Shown piece after piece: positions 1 to 8,899 of a DNA stretch of 64,000 bases. Position 1 is the first letter of the stretch, and every line of letters starts with the position of its first letter. The position numbers were made by a program, and so were the translations under genes. The notes under the pieces were generated by a model. The model did no database searches and was not told where the DNA came from. It was given only the letters and a program-made list of their open reading frames with translations. Source of the stretch: Acuticoccus sediminis (GTDB lineage Bacteria > Pseudomonadota > Alphaproteobacteria > Rhizobiales > Amorphaceae); NCBI RefSeq assembly GCF_003258595.1, contig NZ_QHHQ01000009.1, positions 62,001-126,000 of the forward strand, given 5' to 3'.

Positions 1-2
1 TC

Positions 3-746
3 TACGTCAACGCCTGGGTGCCCGAGCAGCAGGTGCCGCCGGTGGTGGACTACCTGAAGAAGGAAGGCGCGACGAAGTACTTCCTCGTCGGCTCCGACTA
101 CGCCTTCGGCCGCGGCATGCTCGAGTTCGCCGGCAAATACATCGGCGAGACCGGCGGCGAGGTCGTCGGCGAGGAGTACCTGCCGATGGACGGGACCGAC
201 TGGACCGCCATCATCTCCCAGCTGAAGAAGTCCGGCGCCGACGCGCTGATCACCTCCACCGCCGGCGGCGCCCCCAACGTGACGCTGACCAAGCAGCTTC
301 GCGGCGCAGGCGTCACCATCCCCTACGCCAACCTCGCGGTGGACGAGGGCACGGCCAAGTCCATGGGCGGCGACGCCGAGGGCATCCTCATCTCCGCCTC
401 GTACATCACCGGCATCGACAGCCCCGAGAACAAGGCGTTCCTCGAGGCGATGGACGCGAAGTTCGGCGAGGACCTGCGCACCCCGAACGACCTCTCGGTG
501 CCGCAGTACGAGGGCGTGTACCTCTACAAGGCGGCCGTCGAGAAGGCCGGTTCGACCGACCCGCGCGACGTCCTCAAGGCGCTCGGCGAGGTCTCCTTCA
601 CGGGTCCGCGCGGCACCATCGAGATGTCCAAGCAGCACCATGCGCCGCTGACGATGTATCTCGGCGAGGTGCAGGCCGACGGCTCGGTGAAGGTGGTCGA
701 GGCGTTCGAGAACGTCGACCCCGGCGAGCAGTGCCCGGATCTCTGA
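3..746 (+). CDS. Urea/short-chain amide-type ABC transporter substrate-binding protein, 5' truncated
   Basis: This is the C-terminal 247 residues of a periplasmic type I binding protein; the reading frame is already open at the window edge, so the N-terminus and signal peptide lie outside. The segment around YFLVGSDYAFGRG and the ending with TIEMSKQHHAPLTMYLGEV follow the UrtA/FmdD pattern (Peripla_BP_6 fold) rather than classical LivK. It would bind a small polar substrate such as urea or an amide and deliver it to the permeases encoded downstream. A GC-rich stem-loop separates it from the permease genes. No urease or amidase gene is adjacent, so the substrate is not fixed by context. Family assignment is confident; specificity is not. 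Confidence 0.85.
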   Translation, partial: YVNAWVPEQQVPPVVDYLKKEGATKYFLVGSDYAFGRGMLEFAGKYIGETGGEVVGEEYLPMDGTDWTAIISQLKKSGADALITSTAGGAPNVTLTKQLRGAGVTIPYANLAVDEGTAKSMGGDAEGILISASYITGIDSPENKAFLEAMDAKFGEDLRTPNDLSVPQYEGVYLYKAAVEKAGSTDPRDVLKALGEVSFTGPRGTIEMSKQHHAPLTMYLGEVQADGSVKVVEAFENVDPGEQCPDL

Positions 747-809
747 TCCGACCACCCGACGCGCCCGGCGCCGGCCGACGGCGACGGGCGGCGGACGACC
801 GCGACGAGT

Positions 810-837
810 GCCGGCGGGGCCCTGCGGCTCCGCCGGC
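810..837 (+). promoter_or_regulatory. Intra-operon stem-loop after the binding-protein gene
   Basis: A 12-pair stem (GCCGGCGGGGCC against GGCTCCGCCGGC, one G-U pair) closes a CTGC loop between the binding-protein stop and the permease start. There is no following T-run. In ABC operons such hairpins typically stabilise the upstream mRNA or attenuate transcription so that binding protein exceeds membrane subunits; that role is inferred here. Confidence 0.5.
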
Positions 838-867
838 CCCCACCGCCTCCACCAGCGGAGCCACACC

Positions 868-1701
868 ATGACCCTCCTCCTCGACGCCGTGACGACCTCG
901 GCCGTCCTCTTCATCGTCGCGACGGGCCTGCTGACGATCTTCGGTGTCCTCAAGATCATCAACTTCGCCCACGGCGCGTGGCTCACGGTCGGCGGCTACT
1001 GCGCGGTCGCGACGGCGCAGATGGGCCTCAACCCCTGGGTGGCGCTGCCCATCGCCTTCGTCGCCGGCAGCGTCCTCGGCCTGCTGACGGAGCGGTTGAT
1101 CGTCCGCCCACTCTATTCCCGCCCGCTCGACGCCATCCTCGCGACCTGGGGCCTCGGCATCGTCATCGGCCAGCTGATCACGCTCACCTTCGGCCGCGAC
1201 GTGCAGTTCACCGCGAGCCTCATCCCCGGGACGGTCGACGTCCTCGGCACCTCATACTCGGCCTACCGCCTGTTCGCGCTGGTCGCCGCGGTGCTCCTCG
1301 GTCTCGGCTTCGCATGGCTGATGGAAGGCACCCGCCTCGGCCTCTCCGCCCGCGCCGTCATCATGAACGAGACGCTGGCGCGGATCCTCGGGCTCGACAC
1401 CTCGAAGATCCGCACCGTGACCTTCATGATCGGCACTGGCCTCGCCGGCCTCGCCGGCGTGCTGCTGACGCCGCTCACCAGCGTCGACCCCAACATGGGC
1501 GTCGCCTGGCTCGTCGGCTCCTTCATGCTGGTGATGGTGGCGGGGCAGTCGTTCGGCGCGCTCGCGCTCGCCTGCCTGCTGCTCGGCGGCGCGCAGGTGG
1601 TCGTCTCCACCTACGTCAGCCCCATCCTCGGCGGCATCACCGTCGCCGTCCTCGCCGCCTTCATCCTCCGCCTCTCGCCGAAAGGGTTCTCCCGTGCCTG
1701 A
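868..1701 (+). CDS. ABC transporter permease, LivH/UrtB-like
   Basis: A 277-residue inner-membrane permease of the BPD_transp_2 family with about eight hydrophobic segments. The motif LKIINFAHGAWLTVGGY near residue 28 and the loop GLSARAVIMNETLARILGL are family hallmarks. It forms one half of the translocation pore for the importer whose binding protein is encoded upstream. The ATG at 868 is preferred over an upstream in-frame codon because the extra residues are proline/glycine-rich and non-membranous. Its last 8 bases overlap the next gene, indicating translational coupling. Confidence 0.88.
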   Translation: MTLLLDAVTTSAVLFIVATGLLTIFGVLKIINFAHGAWLTVGGYCAVATAQMGLNPWVALPIAFVAGSVLGLLTERLIVRPLYSRPLDAILATWGLGIVIGQLITLTFGRDVQFTASLIPGTVDVLGTSYSAYRLFALVAAVLLGLGFAWLMEGTRLGLSARAVIMNETLARILGLDTSKIRTVTFMIGTGLAGLAGVLLTPLTSVDPNMGVAWLVGSFMLVMVAGQSFGALALACLLLGGAQVVVSTYVSPILGGITVAVLAAFILRLSPKGFSRA

Positions 1702-3475
1702 TGCCGTCATGACCGGTGCGGCGCCCGCGGTCCGGCGGCGCCGCGGCCTGGTGCTCCTCGCCCTCGCGATCGTCGCCTGCGCGGTGATGCTCCTCGCCCC
1801 GGCCGTCCTCGACCGCTTCTCGCTCAACGTGCTGACGCGCTCGATGATCTTCGCGATGCTGGCGATCACGGTGGACCTCCTGTGGGGCTTCACCGGCATC
1901 CTCACCTTCGGGCAGGCCGCCTTCTTCGGGATCGGCGCCTACGCCACGGCGATGATCCTCACGCACGTCGGCGATTCCGCGCCCTACCTCGCCCTCGGCC
2001 TGCTCGCGGCGGTGGTGCTGCCGATGATCGTCGGCGCGGCGGTCGGCTGGCTGACCTTCTACCCCGGCTCCTCGGCCTTCTACGCGACGATCATCTCGCT
2101 GGTGGTGCCGATCGTCGTCACCCAGCTCATCTACTCCGGCGGCACGTGGACCGGCTCGTCCTCCGGCCTCGTCGGCTACTGGGGCATGCCGCTGTCGCTG
2201 GAGGGCTACTTCCGCCTCGTCGGCGTCGTCCTGGTGGTGATCACCTTCGCCGCCCTCGTCTTCGTCCGCTCCGACGCGGGCCGGCTCCTCACCGCCATCC
2301 GCAACAACGAGACGCGCTGCGCCTACCTCGGCCTCAACACCCAGCGCATCAAGATCCTGCTGACGGCGGCGCTCGCGGGCGTCACCGGCATCGCCGGCTT
2401 CCTCTACGCCAACGCCTCCGGGGTGGTGGCGCCGGAGAACGCCGGCTTCGTCTTCGGCACCGAGCTCGTCGTGTGGACGGCGCTCGGCGGGCGCGGGACG
2501 ATCGTCGGCCCGGTGCTCGGCGCGGTCGGCATCGGCTACCTCTCGGCGGAGCTCTCCGGGGACCTTCCGTTCCTGTGGCAGCTCCTCATCGGGTCGCTCT
2601 TCGTCCTCGTCATCATCGTCATGCCGAACGGCCTCGCCGCGCTCGCGGCGCCGCTGAAGGCCTGGCGCCGCGCGGCCCCGGTGCCGGCGCTCGTCGCCGT
2701 GCCGACCGCCCCGCGCGAGCGGACCGGCACCGCGCCGCTTCTGGTGATGGAGCAGGTCGCCAAGTCCTACGGCAGCCAGAAGGTGCTCGACGACGTGACC
2801 CTCACCGTGGAGCCGGGCGAGCTCGTCAGCCTCGTCGGCCCGAACGGCGCCGGCAAGACGACGCTGATGCGCTGCATGACCGACGGCTCGGCCGCCAGCG
2901 GCGGGACCGTGAAGATCAACGGCACCTCCATCGCCGGCATGCTGCCGGACGAGATCGTCGCCCGCGGCATCGGCCGCAAGTTCCAGGTCGCCAGCGTGTT
3001 CGAGGACCTCAACGTCGCCGAGTGCCTGCGGATGGCGAGAGCCTCCCACCACGCGCCGAGCCTCGTCACCGCGTCCGACACGCTGGGCCTGCCGCAGTCG
3101 GCGATCGACATCCTGCGCCTCACCGGCCTCGACCGGATGCTGGCGACGCCGGTCTCCCTCCTGTCGCACGGCCAGAAGCAGAGCCTGGAGCTTGCCATGG
3201 TCGTCGCCCTGGAGCCCGAGCTGATCCTGCTCGACGAGCCGACCGCCGGCCTCACCAAGACCGAGCGGACCACCATCGGCACCGTCCTCAGGACGCTGAC
3301 CGCCGAGCGCGGGATGGCCGCCATCCTCGTCGAGCACGACCTCGACTTCGTGCGCGAGATCTCGAGCCGGATCGTCGTGCTCCACCAGGGCCGCCTCGTC
3401 GTCGACGGCACCGTGGAAGAGGCCGTCAACGCCGACATCGTGAAGAAGATCTACTCCGGAGGCGGCCATGACTGA
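1694..3475 (+). CDS. Fused ABC permease-ATPase (UrtC/LivM joined to UrtD/LivG)
   Basis: A single 593-residue frame joins two subunits that are often separate. Residues about 1-320 are a LivM/UrtC-type permease (FTGILTFGQAAFFGIGAYAT near residue 65). After a linker around 320-350 comes a full nucleotide-binding domain with Walker A GPNGAGKTT near 382, signature LSHGQKQ near 490 and Walker B LILLDEPTAGL near 510. The LSHGQKQ signature and GRKFQVASVFEDL are characteristic of UrtD. Translation probably starts at GTG 1694; an ATG five codons later (1709) is the alternative. It overlaps the genes on both sides by 8 bases. No stop or frameshift is visible at the junction, so the fusion appears genuine. 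Confidence 0.88.
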   Translation: MPDAVMTGAAPAVRRRRGLVLLALAIVACAVMLLAPAVLDRFSLNVLTRSMIFAMLAITVDLLWGFTGILTFGQAAFFGIGAYATAMILTHVGDSAPYLALGLLAAVVLPMIVGAAVGWLTFYPGSSAFYATIISLVVPIVVTQLIYSGGTWTGSSSGLVGYWGMPLSLEGYFRLVGVVLVVITFAALVFVRSDAGRLLTAIRNNETRCAYLGLNTQRIKILLTAALAGVTGIAGFLYANASGVVAPENAGFVFGTELVVWTALGGRGTIVGPVLGAVGIGYLSAELSGDLPFLWQLLIGSLFVLVIIVMPNGLAALAAPLKAWRRAAPVPALVAVPTAPRERTGTAPLLVMEQVAKSYGSQKVLDDVTLTVEPGELVSLVGPNGAGKTTLMRCMTDGSAASGGTVKINGTSIAGMLPDEIVARGIGRKFQVASVFEDLNVAECLRMARASHHAPSLVTASDTLGLPQSAIDILRLTGLDRMLATPVSLLSHGQKQSLELAMVVALEPELILLDEPTAGLTKTERTTIGTVLRTLTAERGMAAILVEHDLDFVREISSRIVVLHQGRLVVDGTVEEAVNADIVKKIYSGGGHD

Positions 3476-4196
3476 CGTGCTCGACCGGCCCGCGGCGACG
3501 ACCGCCAAGCTCGCGCTCGAGGACATCACCTCGGGCTACGGCAACGTCGAGATCATCAAGTCGCTCTCGCTCGGCGTGCGCCCCGGCGAGATCTTCGCCC
3601 TCATGGGCAAGAACGGCATGGGCAAGACGACGCTCCTGAAAACGATCGTCGGCCTCCTCCCGGCGCGACGCGGCCGCATCCTCCTCGACGGCGCGGACGT
3701 GACGAAGAAGGGGCCGAAGACGATGGCGGACGCGGGCGTCGCCTACGCCCCGCAGGAGCAGCCGCTCTTCCAGGACCTTTCGATCCGCGACAACCTCCGC
3801 CTCGCCCTGCGCTCCGACCGGGCGCTCGCCGAGGGGCTGGAGCGCGTCTACGGCCACTTCCCGTTCCTCGCGGACCGACTGGCACAGAAGGCGGGCACGC
3901 TCTCGGGCGGCGAGCAGAAGATGCTGATCATCGCCCGCGCCATGATGACGGCGCCGAAGCTCCTCCTCATCGACGAGATCTCCGAGGGGCTCCAGCCCAC
4001 CGTCATCGAGCGGATCGCCGCCGCGCTGCGGGACGAGCGGGCCAACGGCACCACCGTCCTCATCGTCGAGCAGCACCTCGCCTTCGCCCTGTCGATCGCC
4101 GACCGCTGGGCGGTGATGAAGCTCGGCCAGATCGACGACGCCGGCGAGATCGGCCCCGACACGGAGGCGCGCATGCTGGAGCACCTGCGGATCTGA
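3468..4196 (+). CDS. ABC transporter ATPase, LivF/UrtE-like
   Basis: A 242-residue cytoplasmic ATPase with Walker A GKNGMGKTTLL, the LivF/UrtE-type run VAYAPQEQPLFQDLSIRDNL, signature LSGGEQKML and Walker B LLLIDEISEGLQP. It pairs with the ATPase half of the preceding fusion to energise the importer. The ATG at 3468 overlaps the preceding stop by 8 bases. The MGKNGMGKTT form of the P-loop is typical of UrtE. It is the last gene of the transporter operon, followed by a candidate terminator hairpin. Confidence 0.9.
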   Translation: MTDVLDRPAATTAKLALEDITSGYGNVEIIKSLSLGVRPGEIFALMGKNGMGKTTLLKTIVGLLPARRGRILLDGADVTKKGPKTMADAGVAYAPQEQPLFQDLSIRDNLRLALRSDRALAEGLERVYGHFPFLADRLAQKAGTLSGGEQKMLIIARAMMTAPKLLLIDEISEGLQPTVIERIAAALRDERANGTTVLIVEQHLAFALSIADRWAVMKLGQIDDAGEIGPDTEARMLEHLRI

Positions 4197-4230
4197 CGCC
4201 GCCCGGTCGGCACGGTGCGCGCCATTCCGC

Positions 4231-4253
4231 CGCGGCGCGGTTCCGGCGCCGCG
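4231..4253 (+). terminator. Candidate terminator hairpin after the urt-like operon
   Basis: Eight-base arms CGCGGCGC and GCGCCGCG flank a 7-base loop, 35 bases after the ATPase stop. No clear T-tract follows, so termination strength is uncertain. Confidence 0.4.
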
Positions 4254-4475
4254 ATGTTGCACGCTTGCCCGCTTCCGCAGCCGTCGCGCCTCCGTCCCGG
4301 CCGCAGCCGCCGCGCGCCCCTATCCACGCCCCCCCTCAGTCGGCCATCGTGACGGCGGAGAGATACGATGATTCCCTGCCTCGGCCGCACCACCGGGCGA
4401 GCAGGTCGCCAGACCGTCCGCCCGGAATGCGGTCGGTCGGGCCGGGGGGCATCGAACAATGGAGAGCGGGGCGGA

Positions 4476-5027
4476 ATGGGCACTTTGACGCGCAACTGGA
4501 CAACGGCATGGCGGCGGGCGGGCCGCGCCTTGGTTGTCACGATGGTCTCGCTGACCCTCTTCGGCGGCGTCACCGCCCGCGCCCAGAGCCCCGACGCCCT
4601 CACCGAGACCTACCGGGACTGGACCGTCCGGTGCAGCACGACCGACGGCGACGAGCGCCGCTGCTGGATGGTGCAGCGCCTCAACCGCACCGGCACCGAG
4701 GAACGCATCCTCCAGGTCGAGCTGGCGGTGTCGGGCGATACCTCCACGATGGTGTTCCTGCTCCCCTTCGGCATCCTCTTCTCGCCGGGCGTGAAGGTCG
4801 CGATCGACGAGGAGGCGGCGCGCACGCTGGCCTTCCGCACCTGCTACCCCTCCGGCTGCATCGTGCAGGAATCGCCGACCGACGCCGTGCTGAGCGCCAT
4901 GCGGCGCGGTCAGGCGATGACCGTCGGACTGGTGGTGGCGCAGAACGAGGCCGCGCTGAACCTCAGCGTCTCCCTCGCCGGCTTCTCGGCCGCCTACAAC
5001 AGGCTCTCCGAACTCTCCGCCGGCTGA
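4476..5027 (+). CDS. IalB-family (invasion-associated locus B) secreted protein
   Basis: A 183-residue protein with an N-terminal signal peptide (hydrophobic stretch about residues 15-32, cleavage near TARA-QS) followed by an IalB-type domain. Two cysteine pairs, in TVRCSTT/RRCWMVQ and FRTCYPSGCIV, match the disulfides expected of the family. IalB proteins are periplasmic or envelope proteins of unclear biochemical role, common as paralogues in alphaproteobacteria; the name comes from Bartonella and does not imply virulence here. The ATG at 4476 is preceded by purine-rich GGAGAGCGGGGCGGA; upstream in-frame ATG 4368 would add a non-signal-like leader. Confidence 0.75.
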   Translation: MGTLTRNWTTAWRRAGRALVVTMVSLTLFGGVTARAQSPDALTETYRDWTVRCSTTDGDERRCWMVQRLNRTGTEERILQVELAVSGDTSTMVFLLPFGILFSPGVKVAIDEEAARTLAFRTCYPSGCIVQESPTDAVLSAMRRGQAMTVGLVVAQNEAALNLSVSLAGFSAAYNRLSELSAG

Positions 5028-5206
5028 CCGGCGCCGCACCCGGCGGCTCCCCACCCCTCGGGCGGGGGCACCCGGGGGCGGATCACGCTCGTACTCATTC
5101 GGATCAACCCGCGCTTCCGGGCCATCGCTCCGGGCCATCGCGCGGCAAGCGGCGCGCGCCGGCCGCCGGGCGCCGCCTTGTCAGGCCGGGGACCGGCCTC
5201 TACAGG

Positions 5207-5219
5207 TTATCCGAATGAC
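5207..5219 (+). promoter_or_regulatory. Candidate PhnF-type operator upstream of phnF
   Basis: The 13-mer TTATCCGAATGAC ends 64 bases before the phnF start. A copy with one mismatch (TTATTCGAATGAC, minus strand) lies upstream of phnG at 11998-12010, at the same distance from the preferred phnG start. The shared sequence suggests a common regulator, most simply PhnF autoregulation; this is inference. Confidence 0.45.
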
Positions 5220-5282
5220 TGTGGCCCGGGGGAACCGGGAGCATCGCCGCGCCGGTCCGCGCGGAGGACGGGTGGAGCGGCG

Positions 5283-6098
5283 ATGGCGAAGCTGGCACGC
5301 GGGCAGTGGCAGGCGGTCGAGGAGGCCCTCGCGAAGGACATCGCGGGCGGCGCCTTCGGCGACACCATGCAGCTCCCGACCGAGGCGGCGATGATGGAGC
5401 GCTTCGGCGTCGGCCGCCACAGCGTGCGCCGCGCCGTCGCCGAGCTCGAACGGCGCGGCCTGGTCGACGTCCGCCACGGCAAGGGGGTCTTCGTGCGGAC
5501 GGGGCGGCTCGACTACCGCCTGTCCAACCGTACGCGCTTCTCGCAGAACCTCCTCGGTCAGGGCCGCGAGCCCTCCGGCCAGGCCCTGCGCGAGGAGGAG
5601 ATCAACGTGCCCGGCCACGTCGCCGAGGCGCTGCGCCTGCCGCCCGGCGAGCGCGTGTATCACATCGTGCGCCGCGGCCTCGCCGACGACGAGGTGGTGA
5701 ACTACTCCAACGCCTACTACCCGGTGCGCCGCTTTCCCGGCCTCAACGAGGCCCGCCGCGCCGGCCGCGGCACGACGGCCGTCCTCGCCGAGTACGGCGT
5801 GGCGGACTACATCCGCCTGCGCACCGACCTCGTCGTGCGCATGCCCTCGGCCGAGGAGGCGCGCCAGCTCGACCAGCCCCGCACCGTCCCCGTCATCGTC
5901 ACCAAGAAGGTCGACGTCGACATGCGGGGCGTGCCCATCAGCTACTCCGAGACGGCGTGGGCGAGCGAGCGCGTCCAGTTCTCGATCGACAACACTGCCG
6001 AGCTGCTCGACGCCCTCGCCGCCGCCGGCACGGCCGAGGCGGCGGAGCCGCCCGCTGCGCCGTCCGGGCCGCGGGTCAGGGTGCCGCGCGAGTCCTGA
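5283..6098 (+). CDS. phnF: GntR/UTRA transcriptional regulator, PhnF type
   Basis: A 271-residue regulator with an N-terminal GntR winged helix (about residues 8-75, LPTEAAMMERFGVGRHSVRRA) and a UTRA ligand-binding domain (about 95-240). The form RFGVGRHSVRRA and the NYSNAYYP segment resemble PhnF, the repressor encoded beside C-P lyase operons. It is convergent with phnM, 38 bases apart, which supports a role in controlling the phnGHIJKLM operon. Start at ATG 5283 is chosen because the domain begins immediately after it; an in-frame codon at 5178 would add a low-complexity leader and span the candidate operator. The alanine/proline-rich C-terminal tail is unremarkable. Confidence 0.82.
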   Translation: MAKLARGQWQAVEEALAKDIAGGAFGDTMQLPTEAAMMERFGVGRHSVRRAVAELERRGLVDVRHGKGVFVRTGRLDYRLSNRTRFSQNLLGQGREPSGQALREEEINVPGHVAEALRLPPGERVYHIVRRGLADDEVVNYSNAYYPVRRFPGLNEARRAGRGTTAVLAEYGVADYIRLRTDLVVRMPSAEEARQLDQPRTVPVIVTKKVDVDMRGVPISYSETAWASERVQFSIDNTAELLDALAAAGTAEAAEPPAAPSGPRVRVPRES

Positions 6099-6136
6099 CG
6101 GCGGCCCGGTGACGGCGGCCCGACGAGCGCGCGCCG

Positions 6137-7324
6137 TCAGAGGGCGAGGGCCGGCGCTCCCTGCGGCGCGACGGCGAGCGTGCCGTCGCCGTAGACCATC
6201 CGCCCGGCGCTGAAGGTGGCGCGCAGGCGCGGCCGCGGCGCGTGGTCGGCGACCACGAGGTCCGCCCTCAGCCCCGGCGCGATGGCGCCCCGGTCGTGAA
6301 GCCCCGCGGCGCGGGCCGGGTTGAGGCTGGTGAGCGCCGCCGCCTCCGGCAGCCCGCCCCGCAGGTCCGCCAGCAGGAGGATGGACGGCAGGATCGCCGG
6401 CGGGTGGTAGTCCGCGGCGAGGATGTCGAGCATCCCCATCTCGTAGAGCTCGCGGGCCGAGAGGTTGCCCGAGTAGGAGACGCCGCGCAGCGCGTTCGGC
6501 GCCCCCATCGCCGTCCACATCCCCCGCCGCTTGGCCTCGCGCGCGGCCTCGATCGTGACCGGAAACTCGCTGATCCCGGCGCCGAAGTCGCGCATCAGCG
6601 CCACCTTGTCGGCCGTGTCGTCGTCGTGCGAGGCGATGGCGATGCCGTGCTCGGCGGCGATCGCGGTCATCGCGGTGATCGTCGCCGTCGTGGTGCCGGC
6701 GGCGGCGAGACCGTCGGAGATGCGCTTCCTGACCTGCGTGTGCGCGTTCTCGACCGAGATGCCGCGCGCGTTCGCCATGAACGCGGCGTACTTCTCGATG
6801 TCGCGGTACTGGCCCTGCCCCGGGGTGTGGTCCATCAGCGAGACGAGGTCGACCGCGCCGCGCCGCATGAGGTCCTGCACCACCTCCGCCGCGCGCGGGA
6901 ACGTCACCTCGAAGCGGGCGTGGATGCGGTGGTCGACCAGCAGTTCGTCCCGCATGCCGACGATCGCCTCGATGATGCCGCGCGTCGTCTCCTCGGTGCG
7001 CACCTTGCCGGTGATGGGCGAGTTGGGGCTGAAGGAGAGCGAGGCGTAGGCCGTCGTCACGCCCGTCGCGGCGAGCTTCTTGTCGTGCTCCAGGATGGAG
7101 AGCTCGAGCGGCATCCTGACGCCGGGCCGCGGCTCCACCTCGCGCTCCACCATGTCGCCGTGGATGTCGATGAAGCCGGGCATCAGGAGCCGGCCGCCGC
7201 CACGGATCGCGGCCTCGGCGACAGGACCCTCGCGCACCTCGGCGATCCGCCCGTCCTCGATGCGCACGGCCCCGTTCGGGACCACGCGATCGGGGAGGAC
7301 GAGGTCGAACTCACTCAGCCACAT
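6137..7324 (-). CDS. phnM: PhnM-like metal-dependent triphosphate diphosphatase
   Basis: A 395-residue amidohydrolase-superfamily enzyme. In phosphonate degradation PhnM removes pyrophosphate from alpha-D-ribose 1-methylphosphonate 5-triphosphate. The metal motif GFIDIHGD (H55, D57), VSLMDHTPGQGQY, the ASHDDDT segment and MGAPNALRG match the family, as does its length. It is the last gene of the operon and overlaps phnL by 14 bases. All expected metal-site motifs look intact, in contrast to PhnJ in the same operon. If the complex does not make a methylphosphonate sugar, PhnM may act on another ribose 5-triphosphate derivative; that is inference. Confidence 0.9.
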   Translation of the reverse strand: MWLSEFDLVLPDRVVPNGAVRIEDGRIAEVREGPVAEAAIRGGGRLLMPGFIDIHGDMVEREVEPRPGVRMPLELSILEHDKKLAATGVTTAYASLSFSPNSPITGKVRTEETTRGIIEAIVGMRDELLVDHRIHARFEVTFPRAAEVVQDLMRRGAVDLVSLMDHTPGQGQYRDIEKYAAFMANARGISVENAHTQVRKRISDGLAAAGTTTATITAMTAIAAEHGIAIASHDDDTADKVALMRDFGAGISEFPVTIEAAREAKRRGMWTAMGAPNALRGVSYSGNLSARELYEMGMLDILAADYHPPAILPSILLLADLRGGLPEAAALTSLNPARAAGLHDRGAIAPGLRADLVVADHAPRPRLRATFSAGRMVYGDGTLAVAPQGAPALAL

Positions 7325-8087
7325 CGTCAGCCTCTTCGTGTTCGCGGCGTCGCTCCAGCCGGACGTCGCGGTCCACCAGGGGCGCGACGTCCTCGGGATG
7401 GTGGAAAACGCCGATCATCGCAACGCCTGCGGACTTCATGCTCGCGAGGCGCTCGACGAGGGCGGCGCGGGCCGTCCGGTCGAGCGAGGCGGTCGGCTCG
7501 TCGAGGAGGAGCAGCCGGGGCGGGTGGACCAGCGCGCGCGCAAGGTTCACCTTCTGCTGCTCCCCGCCCGAGAAGGTGGACGGATAGGCCGGCCACAGCG
7601 CCCGCTTAAGGCCGAAGGCCCCCAGCATGCGCCGCGCCTCCCGCCGCGCCTCCTCGCGGTCGCTGCCGGCGAGGAGGAGCGGTTCGGCGACCAGCTCCTC
7701 CGCCGAGACGCGCGGGCGGGCGTTGAGGAACTGCGTCACGAAGCCGATCTCGCCCTTGCGCAGCTCGACGATGTCGACGTCGGCGGCGCGGGCGAGGTCG
7801 ATGGACCGCCCGTCGGCCATGGTGAACACCGCCGAGCCCGCGCCGGGCAGGCAGGAGCGGTAGATCGTCCGCAGCAGCGTCGACTTCCCGGCCCCGTTCT
7901 CCCCCGTCAGCAGCAGGAACTCCCCGGCGCCGAGGGTGAAGGTGACGTCCGCGAACCCCGGCAGCAGGCGGCCGAGGTGATGCATCGTGAACGTCTTCGC
8001 GAGTCCCGCGACCGCGAGGACCGTGCCGGCCGGGGCAGGCGAGGGGGACCGGGCCGTGCCCCGGTCGTGGGTCATGTCGATGCTCAT
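7311..8087 (-). CDS. phnL: PhnL-like ABC-type ATPase of the Phn system
   Basis: A 258-residue ATPase with Walker A TGENGAGKSTLL, the Q-loop region IGFVTQFLNARPRVSAEELV, signature FSGGEQQKVNLARAL and Walker B LLLLDEPTASLD. These agree with PhnL, which in E. coli can dimerise with PhnK on the C-P lyase core complex rather than acting in membrane transport. The start ATG at 8087 overlaps the phnK stop (ATGA). A short charged C-terminal extension overlaps phnM. Confidence 0.9.
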   Translation of the reverse strand: MSIDMTHDRGTARSPSPAPAGTVLAVAGLAKTFTMHHLGRLLPGFADVTFTLGAGEFLLLTGENGAGKSTLLRTIYRSCLPGAGSAVFTMADGRSIDLARAADVDIVELRKGEIGFVTQFLNARPRVSAEELVAEPLLLAGSDREEARREARRMLGAFGLKRALWPAYPSTFSGGEQQKVNLARALVHPPRLLLLDEPTASLDRTARAALVERLASMKSAGVAMIGVFHHPEDVAPLVDRDVRLERRREHEEADDVAE

Positions 8088-8899
8088 AGCTTCGCGTGCA
8101 CGAGTTGCTGGGTGTAGGCGTGCTGGGGATCCTGGAACACCTGATCGGCGAGGCCCGCTTCGACGACCTCGCCATGCCGCATCACCATGACACGGTCCGC
8201 CATCGTGCGTATGACACCGAGGTCATGGCTGACGAGGACCATGGTGATCCGCCGTTCGCGCTGCAGCCGCTTCAGGGTGTCGAGCACCAGCGCCTGGACG
8301 CTGACGTCGAGGCCGGTGGTCGGCTCGTCGAGGAGCAGCAGCGTCGGCTCCAGGGCGATCGCCTTGGCGAGCTGCACGCGCTGCTGCATCCCGCCCGACA
8401 GCTCCACCGGCGGCCGGTCCATCCGTGCGATCGGGAAGTCCGAGGCGATGAGCGCGTCCTTCGCCCGCCGCCGCAGCTCGCCGAACCGCCGCTCCCCCGC
8501 GATCACCAGCCGCTCGGCGACGTTGCCGCTGGAGGAGTGGCGCATGCGCAGCCCGGCGTGCGGGTTCTGGTAGACGATGCCGATCTCGCGCGCCCGCAGC
8601 ATCCGTCGCTCGTAGCGGTCGAGTGTGAAGAGATCGGTGCCGCGGTGGGTGGGGATGTCCAGCGTGTAGCGGCCTGCGTCCGGCTCCTCCTCGAGGTTCA
8701 TGGCGCGCAGGAGGGTCGACTTGCCGGAGCCGGATTCGCCGACGATCCCCAGCACCTCGCCCGCGTAGACCGAGACGTCGACGCCCTTGAGCGCCTCGAC
8801 GTCGCCGTAGCGCCTGGCGACGCCCGTCATCGCGAGGAGGGGGGCGGCGGTGACGAGGGCCGGCGGCTCCCGCTGCGGCATGGCCATGGTGAGGCTCAT
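8084..8899 (-). CDS. phnK: PhnK-like ABC-type ATPase of the Phn system
   Basis: A 271-residue ATPase with Walker A GESGSGKSTLLRA, the PhnK-specific run NPHAGLRMRHSSSGNVAERL, signature LSGGMQQRVQLAKA and Walker B LLLLDEPTTGLDVSVQA. PhnK binds the PhnGHIJ core and is required for phosphonate use in E. coli; there it docks onto PhnJ. The ATG at 8899 overlaps the phnJ stop by 4 bases. The retained PhnK shows that the PhnJ-docked ATPase module is still under selection even though PhnJ has lost its cluster cysteines. Confidence 0.9.
   Translation of the reverse strand: MSLTMAMPQREPPALVTAAPLLAMTGVARRYGDVEALKGVDVSVYAGEVLGIVGESGSGKSTLLRAMNLEEEPDAGRYTLDIPTHRGTDLFTLDRYERRMLRAREIGIVYQNPHAGLRMRHSSSGNVAERLVIAGERRFGELRRRAKDALIASDFPIARMDRPPVELSGGMQQRVQLAKAIALEPTLLLLDEPTTGLDVSVQALVLDTLKRLQRERRITMVLVSHDLGVIRTMADRVMVMRHGEVVEAGLADQVFQDPQHAYTQQLVHAKL

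Noticed and set aside
3-4196. Naming the first transporter urtABCDE
   Set aside because: Urea-type motifs are present, but no urease genes are seen and the first gene is incomplete; substrate left open and gene symbols omitted.
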